This document shows positions 29,877 through 43,640 of a stretch of 64,000 bases of DNA, in pieces (positions within the stretch are counted from its first letter, which is position 1; every line of letters starts with the position of its first letter). A program made the translations under genes and the position numbers. The notes beneath the pieces were generated by a model. That model was not told the origin of the DNA and ran no database searches. It saw only the letters and a program-made list of their open reading frames with translations. The DNA comes from Bryopsis sp. KO-2023 (lineage: Eukaryota; Chlorophyta; Ulvophyceae; Bryopsidales; Bryopsidaceae): NCBI GenBank assembly GCA_030272585.1, contig BSYQ01000010.1:2170001-2234000 (forward strand), written 5' to 3'.

Positions 29877-32253
29877 ATGGCGTCCCTATTGGTGGAGCTC
29901 CCCTCCGGCCAAGAGACCGTCCAAATTTTGGTCGGTTCGCTGCTGTGCTGGGGGCTGATTCGTTTCGTGTGGAGGCGGTGGAAGTATGACTTGCACCGGC
30001 TCCCTGGGGCCCCAGAGTTTCCAATATTGGGGCATGTGACCCATCTTTCTCTGGAGAAGCCTCAGCTGCATCTGAGTCAGTTCAAATGGTGTCGAGAATT
30101 CGGCGATGTCTTTCGGGTAGGATTTGCTGTTCTGTTAATGGATGTCTCCATGAGAATTTTTGGATTGCTGAGTTTTTTTTGAAGTAGATGTCAGTCCCAC
30201 ACAATTATCGGCGAAAGGGGAGAAGCTATAACACAAGATGCGAAAAGGGTCGCACATGCATATATTGACAAGATATTGATTTTTGTTTTTTTTTAAACGC
30301 AGAGCTGTTTTTTTCCTGTTCTTTCTTCCTTTTTTTTGCCACTTTGCAATGCATCCACCCAGAAAAACCACACTTTTTGTTGGATTTTTTTTTGGGGGGG
30401 GGTGTCCCTAGCACACTTCCACCTCCCCCTTTTTTCCATATCAGATCAAATTTTTGGTTGGATTTTAAGAACCAGTAAACTGATGCCATCCCTCTTTTAA
30501 TATGTGGTTTGTGTGTTTTTTGGATGTGCAGATCAATATGATGGGCATGGTAGTCGTTGTGGTCAATGACCCAGAACTAGCCAGAAGAGAGGTTGCTGCC
30601 AATGGCTCCAAAGACTTACCGAAATCCGTATTCTATCGATCCCTGCTACAGGTTTGCAGTAAAAAAAAAAAGGGAAAAACTGAAATTTAACAAATACAGT
30701 TGAAGAAACAATAAGAATAAAAAAGGGACTGGAGAGTGGAAGTTTTTCCTTCTTTCTCAAATTTTGTTGCATTTTGTTGCATACACTCTGCAAATGAGTG
30801 ACATGACTAATGATTATGTATATATATATATTTATTATTAATAATATATTTGATGAATTAAAAAATGATAAAAAAATGAAATGTATTACACCGAGGCTAG
30901 AAGCCCCAGGTAGCCCATCCACCATGTAAATGACGGGTATCCACCCAGAGCTCATAAGAATAATTGAACGAGTCGCCCACCCCTGCCTGAGCGACATGAC
31001 TAATAATAATAAAATCCAATCAGCTTTGTTATTCTTTCATCAACTTTTTTTTTTTGCACCCCTCTCAGATTTTCGGCCCCAAAAATGAAACCAATATTTT
31101 GACAGCACCCCACGTCAATGAAAGCTACCGAGGCCGTCGCAAGAAACTGGCGCTGGCCTTCAGCACCCACCAGCTAAAGAAAAGCTTCCCCCCAATCCGC
31201 CAAAGAGCAGCAGCTCTTGGAGATTTCATCGCCGGATTGAACGGGGAATCGGTGGATGTCCAAAGCGTGCTCAACCGATATGTGTTCGACGCACTCGGAA
31301 TTTTTGCCTTCGACACCGAATTCCGTGCCGTCGAGAACGAAGGGCACCCCTTTTTGACAGCCCTGGAGACATGCACGGATGAATCCATGGCAGACACCCT
31401 CCTTCCCCCCCGCTCCATGATGAAAAAGGTTTTCCCCTTTTGGGGGGTTGCTCGCAAAGCCAGACGGGCGTTCGAGGAAGTGTACCGACACTATGAGGCC
31501 GTGGGGAGGAAGGTTACCAAACAGGCAGATTTTTATGAAGATGGCGACGATTCCATAGCAGCGAATTTGGGGAGGATGTGGAAAGCTGGGGAGCTGTCCA
31601 TGGATGAGCTCTGTGCTGAGCTGGCAGGGATTTTTGTCGCCGGGGTCGACACCACTGCCCACACTCTGACTTATGCCCTGTGTTTGCTTGCGGAGCATCC
31701 CCATGTCCAAACGAAGCTGAGGAAAGAAATCGAGGAGCACGGTTTCGGGGGGAAATCTGGGAAAGAGCTGACCTATCAGGATTTGAGCGGGTTGAAGTAT
31801 CTGGGGCATGTGGTGGCGGAGACGTTGAGATATTTCCCAGCAGTGCCATACCTCAGTCGAGAAGCGAGTCGAGACATGTGCATTAAGGGCTACCGGATTC
31901 CCAAAGGGACCATCATCAGCGTGACGACCTTAGCTTTCAACCGGGCGGCTCCTTTCGAGAGGCCGGACGAGTTTTGGCCGGAACGGTGGGAGAGGAAGGA
32001 AGACCCCACGGAGGTCACCGATTTTATAAAGGCGGGAAAGCATTTCTCGTTTTCGACGGGCAATAGGGATTGCATTGGGCAGAGGTTGGCGGTGCTGGAG
32101 CTACAGCTGGGGGTGTTTGAGTTGGTGAGGAGGTTTGAAGTGCGATTTGACCCCAGGATGGGGGGGTGGAAGGAGGTCGAAGAGAATTCCTATGGATCCA
32201 TCGCTGTGGCGATAGATGGAGGGGCCTGGCTGAAATTTACCCAATCTGTTTGA
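29877..32253 (+). CDS. Cytochrome P450, three exons, 514 aa
   Basis: Exons 29877-30116, 30532-30651 and 31069-32253, all in phase. The N-terminus carries a membrane anchor (TVQILVGSLLCWGLIRFVW) followed by a basic/proline hinge (LPGAPEFPILGH), typical of ER-bound P450s. Motifs in exon 3: I-helix AGVDTTAHT (about 311), K-helix ETLR (about 371), PERW, and haem loop FSTGNRDCIG with Cys about 455. These are complete, so it should be a working haem monooxygenase needing a P450 reductase. The family cannot be assigned without a search. It is head to head with the CDPS gene, and bacterial CDPS products are commonly oxidised by P450s, so tailoring of a cyclodipeptide is a reasonable guess but not shown. 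Confidence 0.95.
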
Positions 32254-33557
32254 GAAGGCCATTTTTTCTGGTCGTTTTTTCTCTCTGTTTTTTGGAGCAG
32301 AGGGGGAAGGGAATCCTGCCTTATTGTTTTTGTATTTGATTGATTTTTTTTGTGTGTGTTATCACTTGTATGAATGGGAGGAGTTTTTATTCATACATCT
32401 CCGCCTCAGAACAAGAAAGGTGGCTGTGTTGATTTGTTTGTTTATTCTTCGTTTTATTTTTCGTGGGGGATTTTTTTGTTTTCGGTATATTGGTGGTTGA
32501 AGAAAAAGGGAAAAAAAAATCTACCCAGGGAAACTTGAGTTTTTTAATTTTTTTTCTGGATTTATATTTGGCTCTATTTTTACAAAAGAAAAAAACATAT
32601 ATATATACATATATATTTTCCTCTATTGTTGCATTGTGAAACAGAAAAAAAGAATGAAACAGAAAAAATAGTCATCGGTGCCAGAAGTGCTGCTATAATA
32701 AAAAAAAACAGATTAAAAGAAAGGCAATGATGTGGGGGTGTTTTCTCTCCTCAAAGCTGTGAACCCATCCTGAAACTTCGGGAAAATGATGGGTATCTGA
32801 AAGCACTGGATGGAAGATTGTATTGAATGTTGTTGGAGCAAAGAGGCCGCTGACATCATTGCAAAGAGCTTTACAAGAAACTTCAAATCTAGCAAAAACC
32901 CTGAAATCGTATTGAATCGGTTTTGATGGGGGATCTCTTCAAAAATAATGGATTGGATATTTGGATATTTGGAAACTGTACTTTTTGCAAGGGCTTCAGA
33001 AATGATATTAATGGGGTTCAATACTTATTATTTATTTGGGGGGGGGGGGGGCGCGCATAGGTGCCAAAAACTGAAAGAAATATAAAAAGAGGTAGCACAG
33101 AATGTAACACAGATCGAGATAACAGGATAGCCTTTCAGAAAACTATGAGATGAACCCACATTAATTCGAAAAAATCGACCAGCAGAGTATCGCAAAATCT
33201 AAGACCGCATACATGTGGCAGATGTATGCAAGGCACTGTTCGGATTGGCAAAAAAAAAGTTGACACTCTTGAGACATTACAAATTCCCCCCCTTCCAGCA
33301 TGACCCCCTACGTTGCTGTTTCTCTTTTTGGCTATTTTCCCGAAGCCCTCCTCCTCCTTCTGCCGAGGGGGGGACAGACAGAAAGAAACCCCACACAGTA
33401 CACCCCAATTTGGGCATCAGTTTTGACACTTGTACATCCGTACTTCAAAAACTGTCGATCATCAGTTCCCAAAAAAGAAAAAAAAAGAAAAGAAGGGGGA
33501 CGAAACACATCAAATGCACGCAACACACACACGATTCAACCACTGCATGGGCTGGTG
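32254..33557. other. Intergenic between P450 and carrier
   Basis: P450 3' region followed by T-rich and A-rich DNA, a (TA)n stretch near 32600 and a G run near 33040. The two genes converge here. No exon supported. Confidence 0.5.
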
Positions 33558-36267
33558 TCAGAAATCAAGCTTGGATAATTGTTCGATGGCCAATTCCCAG
33601 GTAACCCATTGAGTGGCGTTTGCTGGGAAAGCTCTGATGAGTGTAGGGGTCAATCCAGAATAAAGCGCCTTCCACCGACCTTCCCTCCAAAGCTGAAAAA
33701 TAGAAACATAGCTCCATAAAAAACCCAACAAGAAAACCTGTGGGTGAATTCTTTAATGCTAAATCATTCTCAGTTTTTTTGTAGGGGGGGGGGAGGGGAG
33801 GGGAAGGTAGGATTGAGTTCAGAATTCGATCTCTGAAAGGGTTTTGGCCGTTTTATGTCTGGGAAAACACAAGAATGAGCAAAAAAAAAGAGAGAGGGAG
33901 TGACTCTCGCCCACTCACCATTTTGTAGTGCTGAATCATCCCCACATCGTGCCGAGTTCCTGGGAAAGCGGTTTGCAGTCTAGTCTTTGCGACATCGATC
34001 GGCAAAACCATTGCCCACATCTGTTTCCAGGAAATCCCACAAAAAACCATACATATCAACAAAAGTTTCATCACCTAGAAATCCTAAAAATCGACACTCA
34101 GGGAAAAAAAAAAAAAAAAGACTGAAGAAAATGCACTACGCCAAAAACACCCTTTAGTTAAAAAAAATCAGAACTGCATTTCCAGTTGTCCATATTCGAA
34201 TTCTCACACATTCCTCACTCTTTTCATACCTTCTTTTACACACTTTTGTTCAGAAAAAAAATCCATTAAGAGTTCAACATCTCATCCGTTTTGAAAGTGT
34301 GACACTTCTCACACTTCTGTCCCATCTCACTCTCTTACCGCCGTCCCTGCCACCCCCCCGCAAAAAACTGCAGAGGTGGCATCTCCTGCTAGCCCCAACA
34401 CCCCCCCGTCTTCTTCCCCGGCTTTCCGACGGCCGGGCAAGGTCTGTCTCATGGCTTCATAGATGGTGAAAAAAATTGCATTGCCAGGGACCTCCCTGGC
34501 CATTGTCGCATGCATTCCTCGAGTCAGTCCCCGCAAGCCTTCCGTTTCGTAACATCTTTGCAAGCAATGCATCGGACCGTTGTAGCGGCTGCCGCCCGCA
34601 ACTTGCATGCGACACTGCGATGCAATGCATTTTATCAGTAAAAAAAAGACAAATTTTATTTTTCAGTATTTCATGACTAGCTTTTTTTAGGGGGAATGAT
34701 GGATGGAAAGAGACAGGGAGATTTTAGCAGCAAACAAAGAAAACGATCGTGGGCTCATAAACTGCTACACGGAAAGGGAAAAAAATAGAAAAAGAGTGAT
34801 AAGAATTTCGGATTTTGGCTGCTGGGGGGTGTCCAGCAAAGTAAAACATCTCTGTATTTATTTTTATTTTTTTTCTTTCTTTCTTTCATTTTTTTTTCAT
34901 ATTTTCTGTGGAGCATTTGTTTTGAAAAAGAAGGGAGCAACTGCTCTGCAGACTGGCACCTTGACAAGCTCCGTCGGTCCCAACACTACGCTCAAGAAAA
35001 TCCCAGCGGATCCAGCAGCAATCGGAACGAAATGTAGAGGGGGTTGATCTGCTGGTTTCCCATCCTACATTCCAGAAACTTAAAATGCATTAGATTACCT
35101 CAGCGAAAGCAAACGATGCATCAACAAAAACCCTGAAAAATTGCGATTAATGAAGCACAATGCTCTTGAAAAAATACGTATTTTAAAAAAATGCTACAAA
35201 CCACCTCTACCAAAAAAAAAAGTACATGCAACACATCCTTATTTTCTGCAAAAACTCCAATCACAGATCGAAAGGCTTATTCCCATCCCCGCATTCGAAT
35301 ATCACCCGCTCCATTTCTTTAGGTTTTTTTTTATAAATCGGTAATTTATGTTTTTTGTGGGTAAAAAAAAAACAAATTAATACATAAATAATACAACTAA
35401 ATAATAACTAAATTGTTAACTAAATGCTTGTTTTTTTCTCCTAGTTGTTGTCGGCAGAGTTTTTAATAAAGTAAAGGGAAAAAATGGAAAGGGTGGCATA
35501 CCTGCAAAAGACTGAGAACTCGCCGATACACCTGCCGGCAAGAGCGAAGAGGTTGTCAGCGCTTCCCCATCACATCAGGCTCTTCCCAAAGAAAAAATAA
35601 AAAAAAAAAGCACCTGGGAAATATGTTAAAAAAAAGATTTGGTCAATTCAGATCGATTTTCTGTGTGCTGTCACACCCTTCATATTGCTGAATTCCGAAC
35701 ATTTAGAGTTTCGCCCCCCCTCCCCTTTCCTTTGAAAAAAAATATATCCTTTTGTCAAGATTCGCTTTTCTAGTATTTTTTTTTCCATCACCAGCACCAA
35801 CCCTTTTTGCATTTATTTGCTCAAAAAATTTCTTCCCATGGCCTCTGTGTCTCAAATCAAACGGTCTGGATGTCTGTCTCAAAACGACCCAGGATCCAGG
35901 ATTACTCACCAAGTAATTGATCCCGGTTTCTAGAGCGCCTCCAATCAGCGGTGGGGTCAATCCCCGATAAAGGCCTCGAATCTATCGATTACAAAAACAT
36001 AGCACACAGATAAGTGCAAATCACATCACATGCAACCAGAAATCCATTAAAAATAAGCCAATTTTTTTGGGGGGCGGCAGAATGGCAGCTCACCCCATCA
36101 AATTTGAGGATGTGGCGAAAGCACTGCCAAGCCCCCCTGTACACTCCTCTCTCAGCTTGAAGGCGAACCTTCACGGTATCGAAAGGAAACCCTGACGCGA
36201 TGTTGGCGCCGCCAGCTATAAGCCCTGCACACATCTCTTTCACCACGAGCGCATTTGTATCGCCCAT
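33558..36267 (-). CDS. Mitochondrial carrier (SLC25 family), 297 aa
   Basis: Seven minus-strand exons, all in phase: 36094-36267, 35910-35981, 35502-35531 (10 codons), 34960-35064, 34339-34614, 33919-34020 and 33558-33692. The three carrier repeats are seen from their signatures: FPFDTVKVRLQ in repeat 1, LGPTELVKCRMQ in repeat 2 (split over exons 4 and 5) and LPIDVAKTRLQ in repeat 3, with GLYRGLTPPLIG and ALYSGLTPTLIRAFPANATQ as half-repeat motifs. Length is normal for the family (about 300). Such proteins exchange small metabolites across the inner mitochondrial membrane. The pattern is closest in style to the ornithine/carnitine branch, but the substrate is not determined. Confidence 0.93.
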
Positions 36268-36644
36268 CCTGGCGCACTCACTTTTTTTTTCTCCCTTTTC
36301 TTTGCCTCCTTTTCTCGTTTTTCGGCCCCTTCTCTCACTCTTTATCTTCGAAAAGAGGAACCAAGAACGGCGCGTTGCAGGGGGGGGGAAGTCGCACGCA
36401 AAGGGAAAAACGCGTTGTGTCGACGCTGAGGTGGTGCAGCGAGAAACGCCATGTTGTCTTTTTTTCCCTGTGTGTGAGAGAGAAAACCAAATCGAGTTGA
36501 ACCTGACGGACTGCGTGAACATAGTGACGTACATATTACGTATCCCTGTGCGCGGCAAGATACAAGAAAGTGTGAGGGGCAAAAAGAAGGGGAAATCGTC
36601 GCCAGGCATTTTTGTTTTTCCACCTACTCCGCATATTTTCCTCG
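36268..36644. promoter_or_regulatory. Divergent promoter, carrier and CTU1
   Basis: 377 bp between the start codons of the minus-strand carrier and plus-strand CTU1. Relatively GC- and CpG-rich compared with surrounding introns. It probably serves both genes. Confidence 0.45.
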
Positions 36645-39600
36645 ATGCGGTTGTGCTGCAAGTGTAATGAGCGACGGGCGGTTCTTCGCCGGCCAAAAAC
36701 CGGCGAACAGGTGAGTTTTCATAGTGTTTCGAAACGCTTTGAACGAGAGCAGCCAGGAATGCTGGAAAAAAAAAAAGAGAAATCTCAAAAAAAATATTTC
36801 TGTGGCCACCAGCACCCAAAGAAAAGCAAAAGGCTTTGAAAAAAATTCTCTTCACATTTAGGTGTTTTTTTATGTTTTTTTTTTGGCGATCAAATTACGT
36901 CAAGGCTTTTTTTACATTCCTTCTTCTTCCCTTCAAAACCAATCCTTTTTTTTTCCTCCCCCTTTCCTGCTCCAGGTTTATTGGCCGATGAGAAATAGAA
37001 GCATTATTATTTGAGCGTAATAATATTTTGCTTTTTTCAGCATTGCCGAGAATGCTTTTATTTGGCACTCGAGGATGAGGTGCACGAAACGATTGTCAAA
37101 TATAAGTTGTTCAAACCAGGGGAGCGAGTGGCGATTGGAGCATCCGGGGGAAAAGACTCAACCGTCTTGGCACACTTGATGTCGCTTCTCAACGAACGGC
37201 ATAAGTAAGGGAATAAAATGGAATGAAATGAAGTGAAACGCCCCTGGTGCCCCCCCCCCCCCCAAAAAAAAAGAGAGAGAGAACAAAATATGTAGGGGAA
37301 AAAAATCCGGAATAAAGAAAAAAAAATTGCTAATTCTGAGGTTAAATATCAACTGTTATCTTTTCAAATAACAGAAATTGCTTTTAAAATTGTATGAGGG
37401 GCTAGATCATTGCATCCTTTTTGTTTTCGCCCCCCTCTCCGAAAATTGTGCTGGCTCTACCCACCCAACCCCCAACCCCCTTTGCATAGTTGGTGAGTTC
37501 ATGCTGGTTTCTTGTTTTGATTTTAATATCATTCCTCTATTCAGCTACGGGTTGGACCTTTTTTTGCTATCGATCGATGAAGGCATTTCTGGATATCGAG
37601 ACGACTCTCTGGAAACGGTGAAAAGGAACGAAATCCAATATGGGCTGATGCTGAAAGTGGTTTCTTACAAGGAGCTATACGGCTGGACGATGGACGAAAT
37701 AGTCAAGGAAATCGGGACGAAAAACAATTGCACTTTCTGTGGGGTTTTCCGCAGACAGGTGAGGACTGAAGAGGGGTGTCGGTTTTTTGCTTTCGATTGA
37801 AAGAGAATGCCCAAAACATGAAAATGCCAATGGTGTGGAATGCATGATTTTTTTTTATTTTGAACTGCCTGGTGAAAAGCATTCTTTTAAAGTTTCAACA
37901 AGCTTTTTTTTTTCCCTTTTTTTTCCCCTCTTCATCAAGCTTAGTCTTTCGACTCCTTTTTACTTTTTGACGATATCGTTTTTTTTTCTTTCTACCTTTT
38001 TGCGAAATAGCTTGGCTCTTTCCTGCTTCTCGGTTTTAATTTTTTCAAGTCTCAATTTTTGCTTTTCTGTTTTGTTATATTTCTTTTATTTTTTTCCTAT
38101 TTTGCTCACGACTCAGGCTTTGGATAGAGGTGCTGATATGATGAAAGCGGATAAAATTGCAACCGGACATAATGCCGACGATGTTGCAGAAACCGTTTTG
38201 TTGAACCTAATCAGAGGGGATCTACCAAGGTCAGTTTCAGTTCGAAAAAAATTGAAAAAAAGTGTTTCAATGGCAAGAGAAGCAAGAAAGTGATTTTTTT
38301 TCTTCTTTAATTATTGTTTAATTAAATTTTCAATTGCACGACAAGACAAGAAAAAAAAAAGGCAGCTGTGAGCAGAATGGCACTCATTTTTACTGCCGAT
38401 TTTGTGAGATTATTGTAGGCTTGATAATTTTCTGAATTCAAAAAAAAAATAAATAAGGAAGCAAACGAGTCAATACATGCCCATTTTTACTGCTACTTAT
38501 AGTAAAATAATAATAATGGATAGAATTAAATTGCTGAATGCTTTTTGGTGCAGATTGGGGCGATGCACCAATCCTATCACTGGGGAGGGCAGCACTCTGC
38601 CGAGAGTGAAGCCTTTCAAATACACTTACGAAAAGGAAATCGTCATGTATGCCTATTTCAAGAAGCTGGATTATTTCAGCACGGAGTGCATATATTCGCC
38701 TTTTGCTGCAAGGGGGCTCGCCAGAGATTTCGTCAAAGACCTGGAGGTTTGTGTGTTTCTGTCTGTTGGTGGGTGGGTGGTTATCTTTTAAAAAATAAAA
38801 TAAAATGAATGCTCTGTTGACAAATCGTAGGGCAGCCGATACCAATTCTGACGAAATGAGAAAGAAGGAAGCCCTCTACAAAAAAAAACTGGATAAAAAA
38901 AAATACTGCTGCTTTTTTCTTTTTTTTTTTTATTTCTTGCACCCAAGTCTCCGACACATTTTTTTGAATGTTTTTTTTTTTGGCCTGATTTTTCCAAAAA
39001 AAAAAAAAGGCGACGAGGCCATCAGCGATTTTGGATTTGATTCGATCGGCAGAGCAGTTTCGGATACCTGATATCGTTCAGCAAGAAATGCCACATCCGA
39101 AAAGGTGTGAGAGGTGTGGCTATTTATCCAGTCAGGTGAGGTTGCATACGAGCTGCCCTAAAAAAAGAATCCAAAAATTCCGAGCAAGAGAGATAACACT
39201 GTCAGGTTTTGAAATGTTTATGCATATTATAAATATATTTTTTTCATTTCTGTTTTTTTTTGGAATCCTGCCTGTTTCGTTGTTTTTTTGTTTTTGTTTT
39301 TTTGTATGTTTGTGTCTTTGTATCTGAAGCACCACTTCAAACTTCTTCTTATTGTTTTCTTTTCCCAAGAAAAAATTAATTAATTAATTAATTAATGAAA
39401 AAAAGAAAAATTGCATTCCATGAAAACAAAATGAATGTGTCTTTCAGAAAGTGTGCAAAGCTTGCGTTTTGCTGGAAGGTCTCAACAAGGTGAGAAACCC
39501 GCATCCACTCTTTTTTTTTTCTTTTTATTGTCTGAATCGACAGAACACAAGTTTCTATGTATTACATTTTTTTGTATATTTTCTGTTTATTTGAATCCTG

Positions 39601-39934
39601 AGCAGCTTTTTTCTCTCTTTAAAAAAAAATCAAACCTGGGAATCCTTCACAAATCTTGAGAACTGTGAAATCAAATTTTATCTTCGGTGTAGAATACTGA
39701 AGGGTGAATACTTAACTATTTGCTGTGGTCTATTGCGCCCTGAAAGATATGGCAACCCACAAGCAATTGATCGATTGATTTTATTTATCTAGAGAGTATT
39801 TATTTATTGATTGATTTGTTTCATATATATAGAGAGAGACTTTTTTCTTGAATCTTTTTCAGGGACTACCAAGGCTGGGGGTGAGCAGGACTCGGAAGAA
39901 GCATGTTACCATCAGTCAGACCGAAGATTCGTAA
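36645..39934 (+). CDS. CTU1: Cytoplasmic tRNA 2-thiolation protein 1 (CTU1/NCS6), 329 aa
   Basis: Eight exons in phase: 36645-36710, 37041-37204, 37545-37758, 38117-38229, 38554-38746, 39010-39135, 39448-39489 and 39863-39934. The enzyme adenylates U34 of tRNA Lys, Glu and Gln and inserts sulfur delivered by the URM1 pathway. Seen: N-terminal zinc cysteines (CCKC, then HCREC), PP-loop [10 protein letters not shown] (residues 56-64), [10 protein letters not shown] and the ATGHNADD block, [25 protein letters not shown] segment, and the C-terminal zinc pair [10 protein letters not shown] plus [18 protein letters not shown]. Length and order match the family. The tail is short and basic. Confidence 0.95.
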
Positions 39935-42900
39935 CAAATGACTAATTTTTTTTCTTCTTCTTTTTGTACCGCTTGCTGTCTTGTTTTTTATTCATTTCTG
40001 CTGTCTCAATAGTGAGGGGCATGGATTATTTATCATACAGGATAGCAAGTGTTTCGGAAGCCGTCAGAAATTTGCATGGTTTCTCATTTCGAAGAAAAAA
40101 ATCTCAACAGGTTATAGAAAAAAAAAAAAAACACCAATCGCCTTGACAAAAAAATTTGGGACATTCTTTTTTGGAAGGCAGCAATGAACGATCAAGCGGT
40201 TTGGTTTCATACGAAAACCAAATCACGGTTTTTGTCACGGTTTGCCAAATTCGAATTTGGGATGGTTGTTTCATGGTTTAAAAAAAACTCGTCACAGTGA
40301 GTTGAGAAAAATATCTTGTTGCACCCTCATTGGTTTGAAAGTCTTCCATGCTTCGCACAACAACTGCTTTTCGGCTCCGTTTTCTAAAAAGAGTACATTT
40401 TGCCTTCTCAAAATCCAGTTACCAATCCGAATCATCTCAAAATGCTGCAATCGATTGTCCGCCTTTCTTTTGCATGGTTTAGGGAAATGTGGTTCTGTAG
40501 ACGGGTAGCAAAGCCTTGGTAGAAGAGAGTCAAGCGAGTTTTTTTTTCTTTTCGAATCAATCGAGTAGCCTTACACGTGTTTCGAAGCTTGTTCACAAAG
40601 CCCAGCAGTGAAAAAAATAAAAAAATAAAATAAAAATAAAATAAAATTCCTTGATATAGTCAACTCTTCTCCTCAGAGGCTAACCGTTAACTGACTCTCA
40701 TTAACCCAGTTTCGCATGGTTATTCTCGATGTCTTCTAATGCAATCATCTTATTCCTGGTTATGCTGGTATGTTGGTTTTCACAATTTTCAAGTGGTTGC
40801 AGCAAGAAAGCCCAACAGTGCGTATCCTCTTTAGCCCAGCATGTTGCTTTCGGGACCTCTCCAGTATCTCCGCCTTCCATCCATTTTCTATGGCTCGTTT
40901 ATCCACATATTGCAACAGGGCTTCAACTTTTCCTTGGGATTTTATGAAGTCGAAGTCCATGCCCCAGAGCTCCTACAATAGTCCAAAAAACGCATCATGC
41001 AACGATTCTTTTATTTTCATTTTAACTGGTTCAGGCCGAGTTGATGGTCAATTGCATGTGATTTCCATGAGATGCGAGTGTCCATTGGACACTGTCCAAT
41101 CAAGCACCTTTCGAAGCAAAGGTCCGATTCGTCTTTTTCCCAGACTTGATTCAATCATGCAAGGTTTCCAGGTTTGTTATCAACAAAAAAAAAAACAAAA
41201 AGAAACAATCTGTACAGACAAAAATTCTTAAAAGAGGAAATGTTGCTGCTTCAGAAAAAGTGATTAACACAATCTATCGAAGGATGGTTGGATTGTTTCA
41301 TCTGTTGAAAAAAAAGATGGCCATTTTAAAACACTGCTGACAAATTGCAAACGTTGCTAAGAACAGCATTCAAACATGCAAGCCTATCGTGGGCATACAA
41401 ATTGGAAAATGAAAAGGGGAGAGGGGGTTTGTGGGAATCTAAATTTAAGAGGAAGACAAGCAGTGTTTGTTTGTTTCGAGGAGAAGTCCAGATGGTTTCC
41501 CCAAGGATCGAAAACGCAAGAACCCACAAATCACGTAGAAGTGTCTTTTCAGTTCGTGGAGCTCTCCTTTTGAAAAGCAACCCATTCGTGCCAGACATGT
41601 GAACTCCGATGATTATTCCACCGGATTCCTTCAACATTTCCTTTCGTAGCTAGTAGCTACTAGCTACCGAGGCCGCCCTCCCTTAAAAGAAATTCACCAT
41701 ATGGTGAATAATCCAAGAAACACTTAAGACTTCAAAGGTTCCACAAAAAAAAAAGAAACAGTAAACTTGGATTTGTGAATAATCAACAAAAGAGTTTATT
41801 CCCGTTCAAAAAAGCCGTTGAGTTCAGTTTTTTTGCTTTTTTTGCTTTTTTTGCTTTTTTTTATTTTTTAATAACGGTGGTAACCCATCCTGATCTTTAT
41901 CCCTAAGTCTTTGATTGATTATATGCATGCATGTAGAAGAGATGCTTCGAGCAAAGTTGGATAAGCATTTTTCCAAGATTTACCATGGCTAAATACTGCT
42001 CATGAGAACACTTTGAAATCAAACACTGACGAGGCGACTTCCTCATGTGGTTGCAACCTGATCCAATACTATATGTGAAAGCATGTAAAATAATGTACAA
42101 CAACAATGTATAAAATCATGGAAATCACGGATTATCCTCCGCTTCCTTCAACAATGGGCTGAAACACCAAGTGGGTTGAAAGACATCATGGAACGAGAGT
42201 TTCTTCTTGTGCAATTTGCACGCAAAACCAGACTGAAGGGGGGGGGCTGGGGAAAGATTCCTGAAATCCTCCAGAATACGTAGAATACGCTTTCACCAAG
42301 GGGTTTCAACAACACATCCAAAGATTTTGTACGTCCTGATTCACCCGATCCTGCAGTTTTCGTGTTTATATATATACGTTTTTCCCCTACTTGTTTTCTG
42401 GTTCAGTTTTTTTTTCCCTCCCTCCAAATTTTTCTTTTTGAAAGTGGGAGTCCTTGAATGAGATGTTGGGCTGAAAAAGTGCCAAGCTGCAAGGGAAAGG
42501 ATGATCCACGCACCAATGGCAATAACAAGACTTCAGAATATCCATAAAAAAAAAAAACACAAACGAACAAACGATACTTTCTCAAGCAATGCCAACAATC
42601 GTACATACCAAACAATAACCAGTTGCGAAAACAAAAAAAATCCTTCAGGAGCACAAACCCTCCTTTCCCTTTCGGTCCCCAGTCCTCCTTGGAAATTAGC
42701 GCAGATAACTACACCCTGGCAAAAAAACCCAAGGTCAAATGAAGCACAAGATGAATAACATTGTTTCTAACCGAAAAACAAAAAGTCCAAGAAAACATGA
42801 CAACCAACCGAGAACGTGCCTATTTTTAAAGCTTCCGATATAGAAATCTGTCTGAAGTTTTTTGGGGGGACCCCCCCCCCCCCCCCCCCTAAAAATACCC

Positions 42901-43640
42901 CAAAAAATGTGTTTTTTCCCCCCCAAAAAACTAACATTTTTTCTCTTAGGTTTTTTTTTCCCCTAAAAATATCCAAACAAATGTGTTTTTTCCCAAAAAA
43001 AAAACTAACATTTTTCCTCTTATGTTTTTTGTTTTTTTTTCCCAAAAAGGACGGGACGAAGCTACAATGTCTCATCAAAAAAAGTGATATTCAGAAGAAA
43101 TTGAAAAAAAAAGCAAGTCCTTTACACTGTGGATTCTGTTTGGAATCCACCGTCTACGTGTTTTCCCATATCATGAATTTGATGCAACTAGATGGACAAG
43201 AAACGATGACCAAAACTTCAATTTCCAAAATTTAAAAGAATGTACTTTACACACGACAACAGCCCAAAAAGTACAAGTCCCAAAAATCTTCAAAAAATAT
43301 AATTGAATAACTACCAGTTTGGAACACCCGCCCCCCCCCCCCCCCCCCAAACAAAAAAAAAAAAAAAAACAGAAAAAACAAACAAACAATGCTTTCTCAA
43401 GCAATGCGCACAATCTTGAATACCAAAAGCCAGTAACGGAAAAAAAAAAAAAAAAAAAACATTAAAAAAATGCCTTTCATCGACTTCCAAAAACCATCCG
43501 AAACAAAAAAAGCCTTTTAAAGGGATAAATTACAAATACAATAATGATATCGAATTCAATACATCAAAAATATTTTCACACATAGAACTAAACAAAAAAG
43601 ATGAACCACTTGTTGCTTGTTTCTTTTTTCACTTTTTTTT
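39935..43640. other. Region between CTU1 and the glycosylase, unresolved exons
   Basis: Mostly AT-rich with long homopolymers. Near 40780-41165 both strands are open. Minus-strand ELWGMDFDFIKSQGKVEALL (acceptor TTGTAG near 40974) and plus-strand GSGRVDGQLHVISMRCECPL (41034-41172, acceptor GGTTCAG, donor CAG|GTTTGT) both look exon-like. A further minus-strand candidate lies near 42640-42720. None could be linked into a gene. Confidence 0.3.
42885..43045. repeat. Tandem duplication of about 75 bp, C/T/A tracts
   Basis: The block AAATGTGTTTTTTCCC, then AAAAACTAACATTTTT, then CTCTTA(G/T)GTTTTTT occurs twice in tandem, next to a C run at 42868-42888. Non-coding. Confidence 0.7.

Noticed and set aside
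28690..39934. Functional link between CDPS (tRNA user) and CTU1 (tRNA modifier)
   Set aside because: They are 7 kb apart with unrelated genes between; CTU1 is a housekeeping gene and proximity looks accidental.
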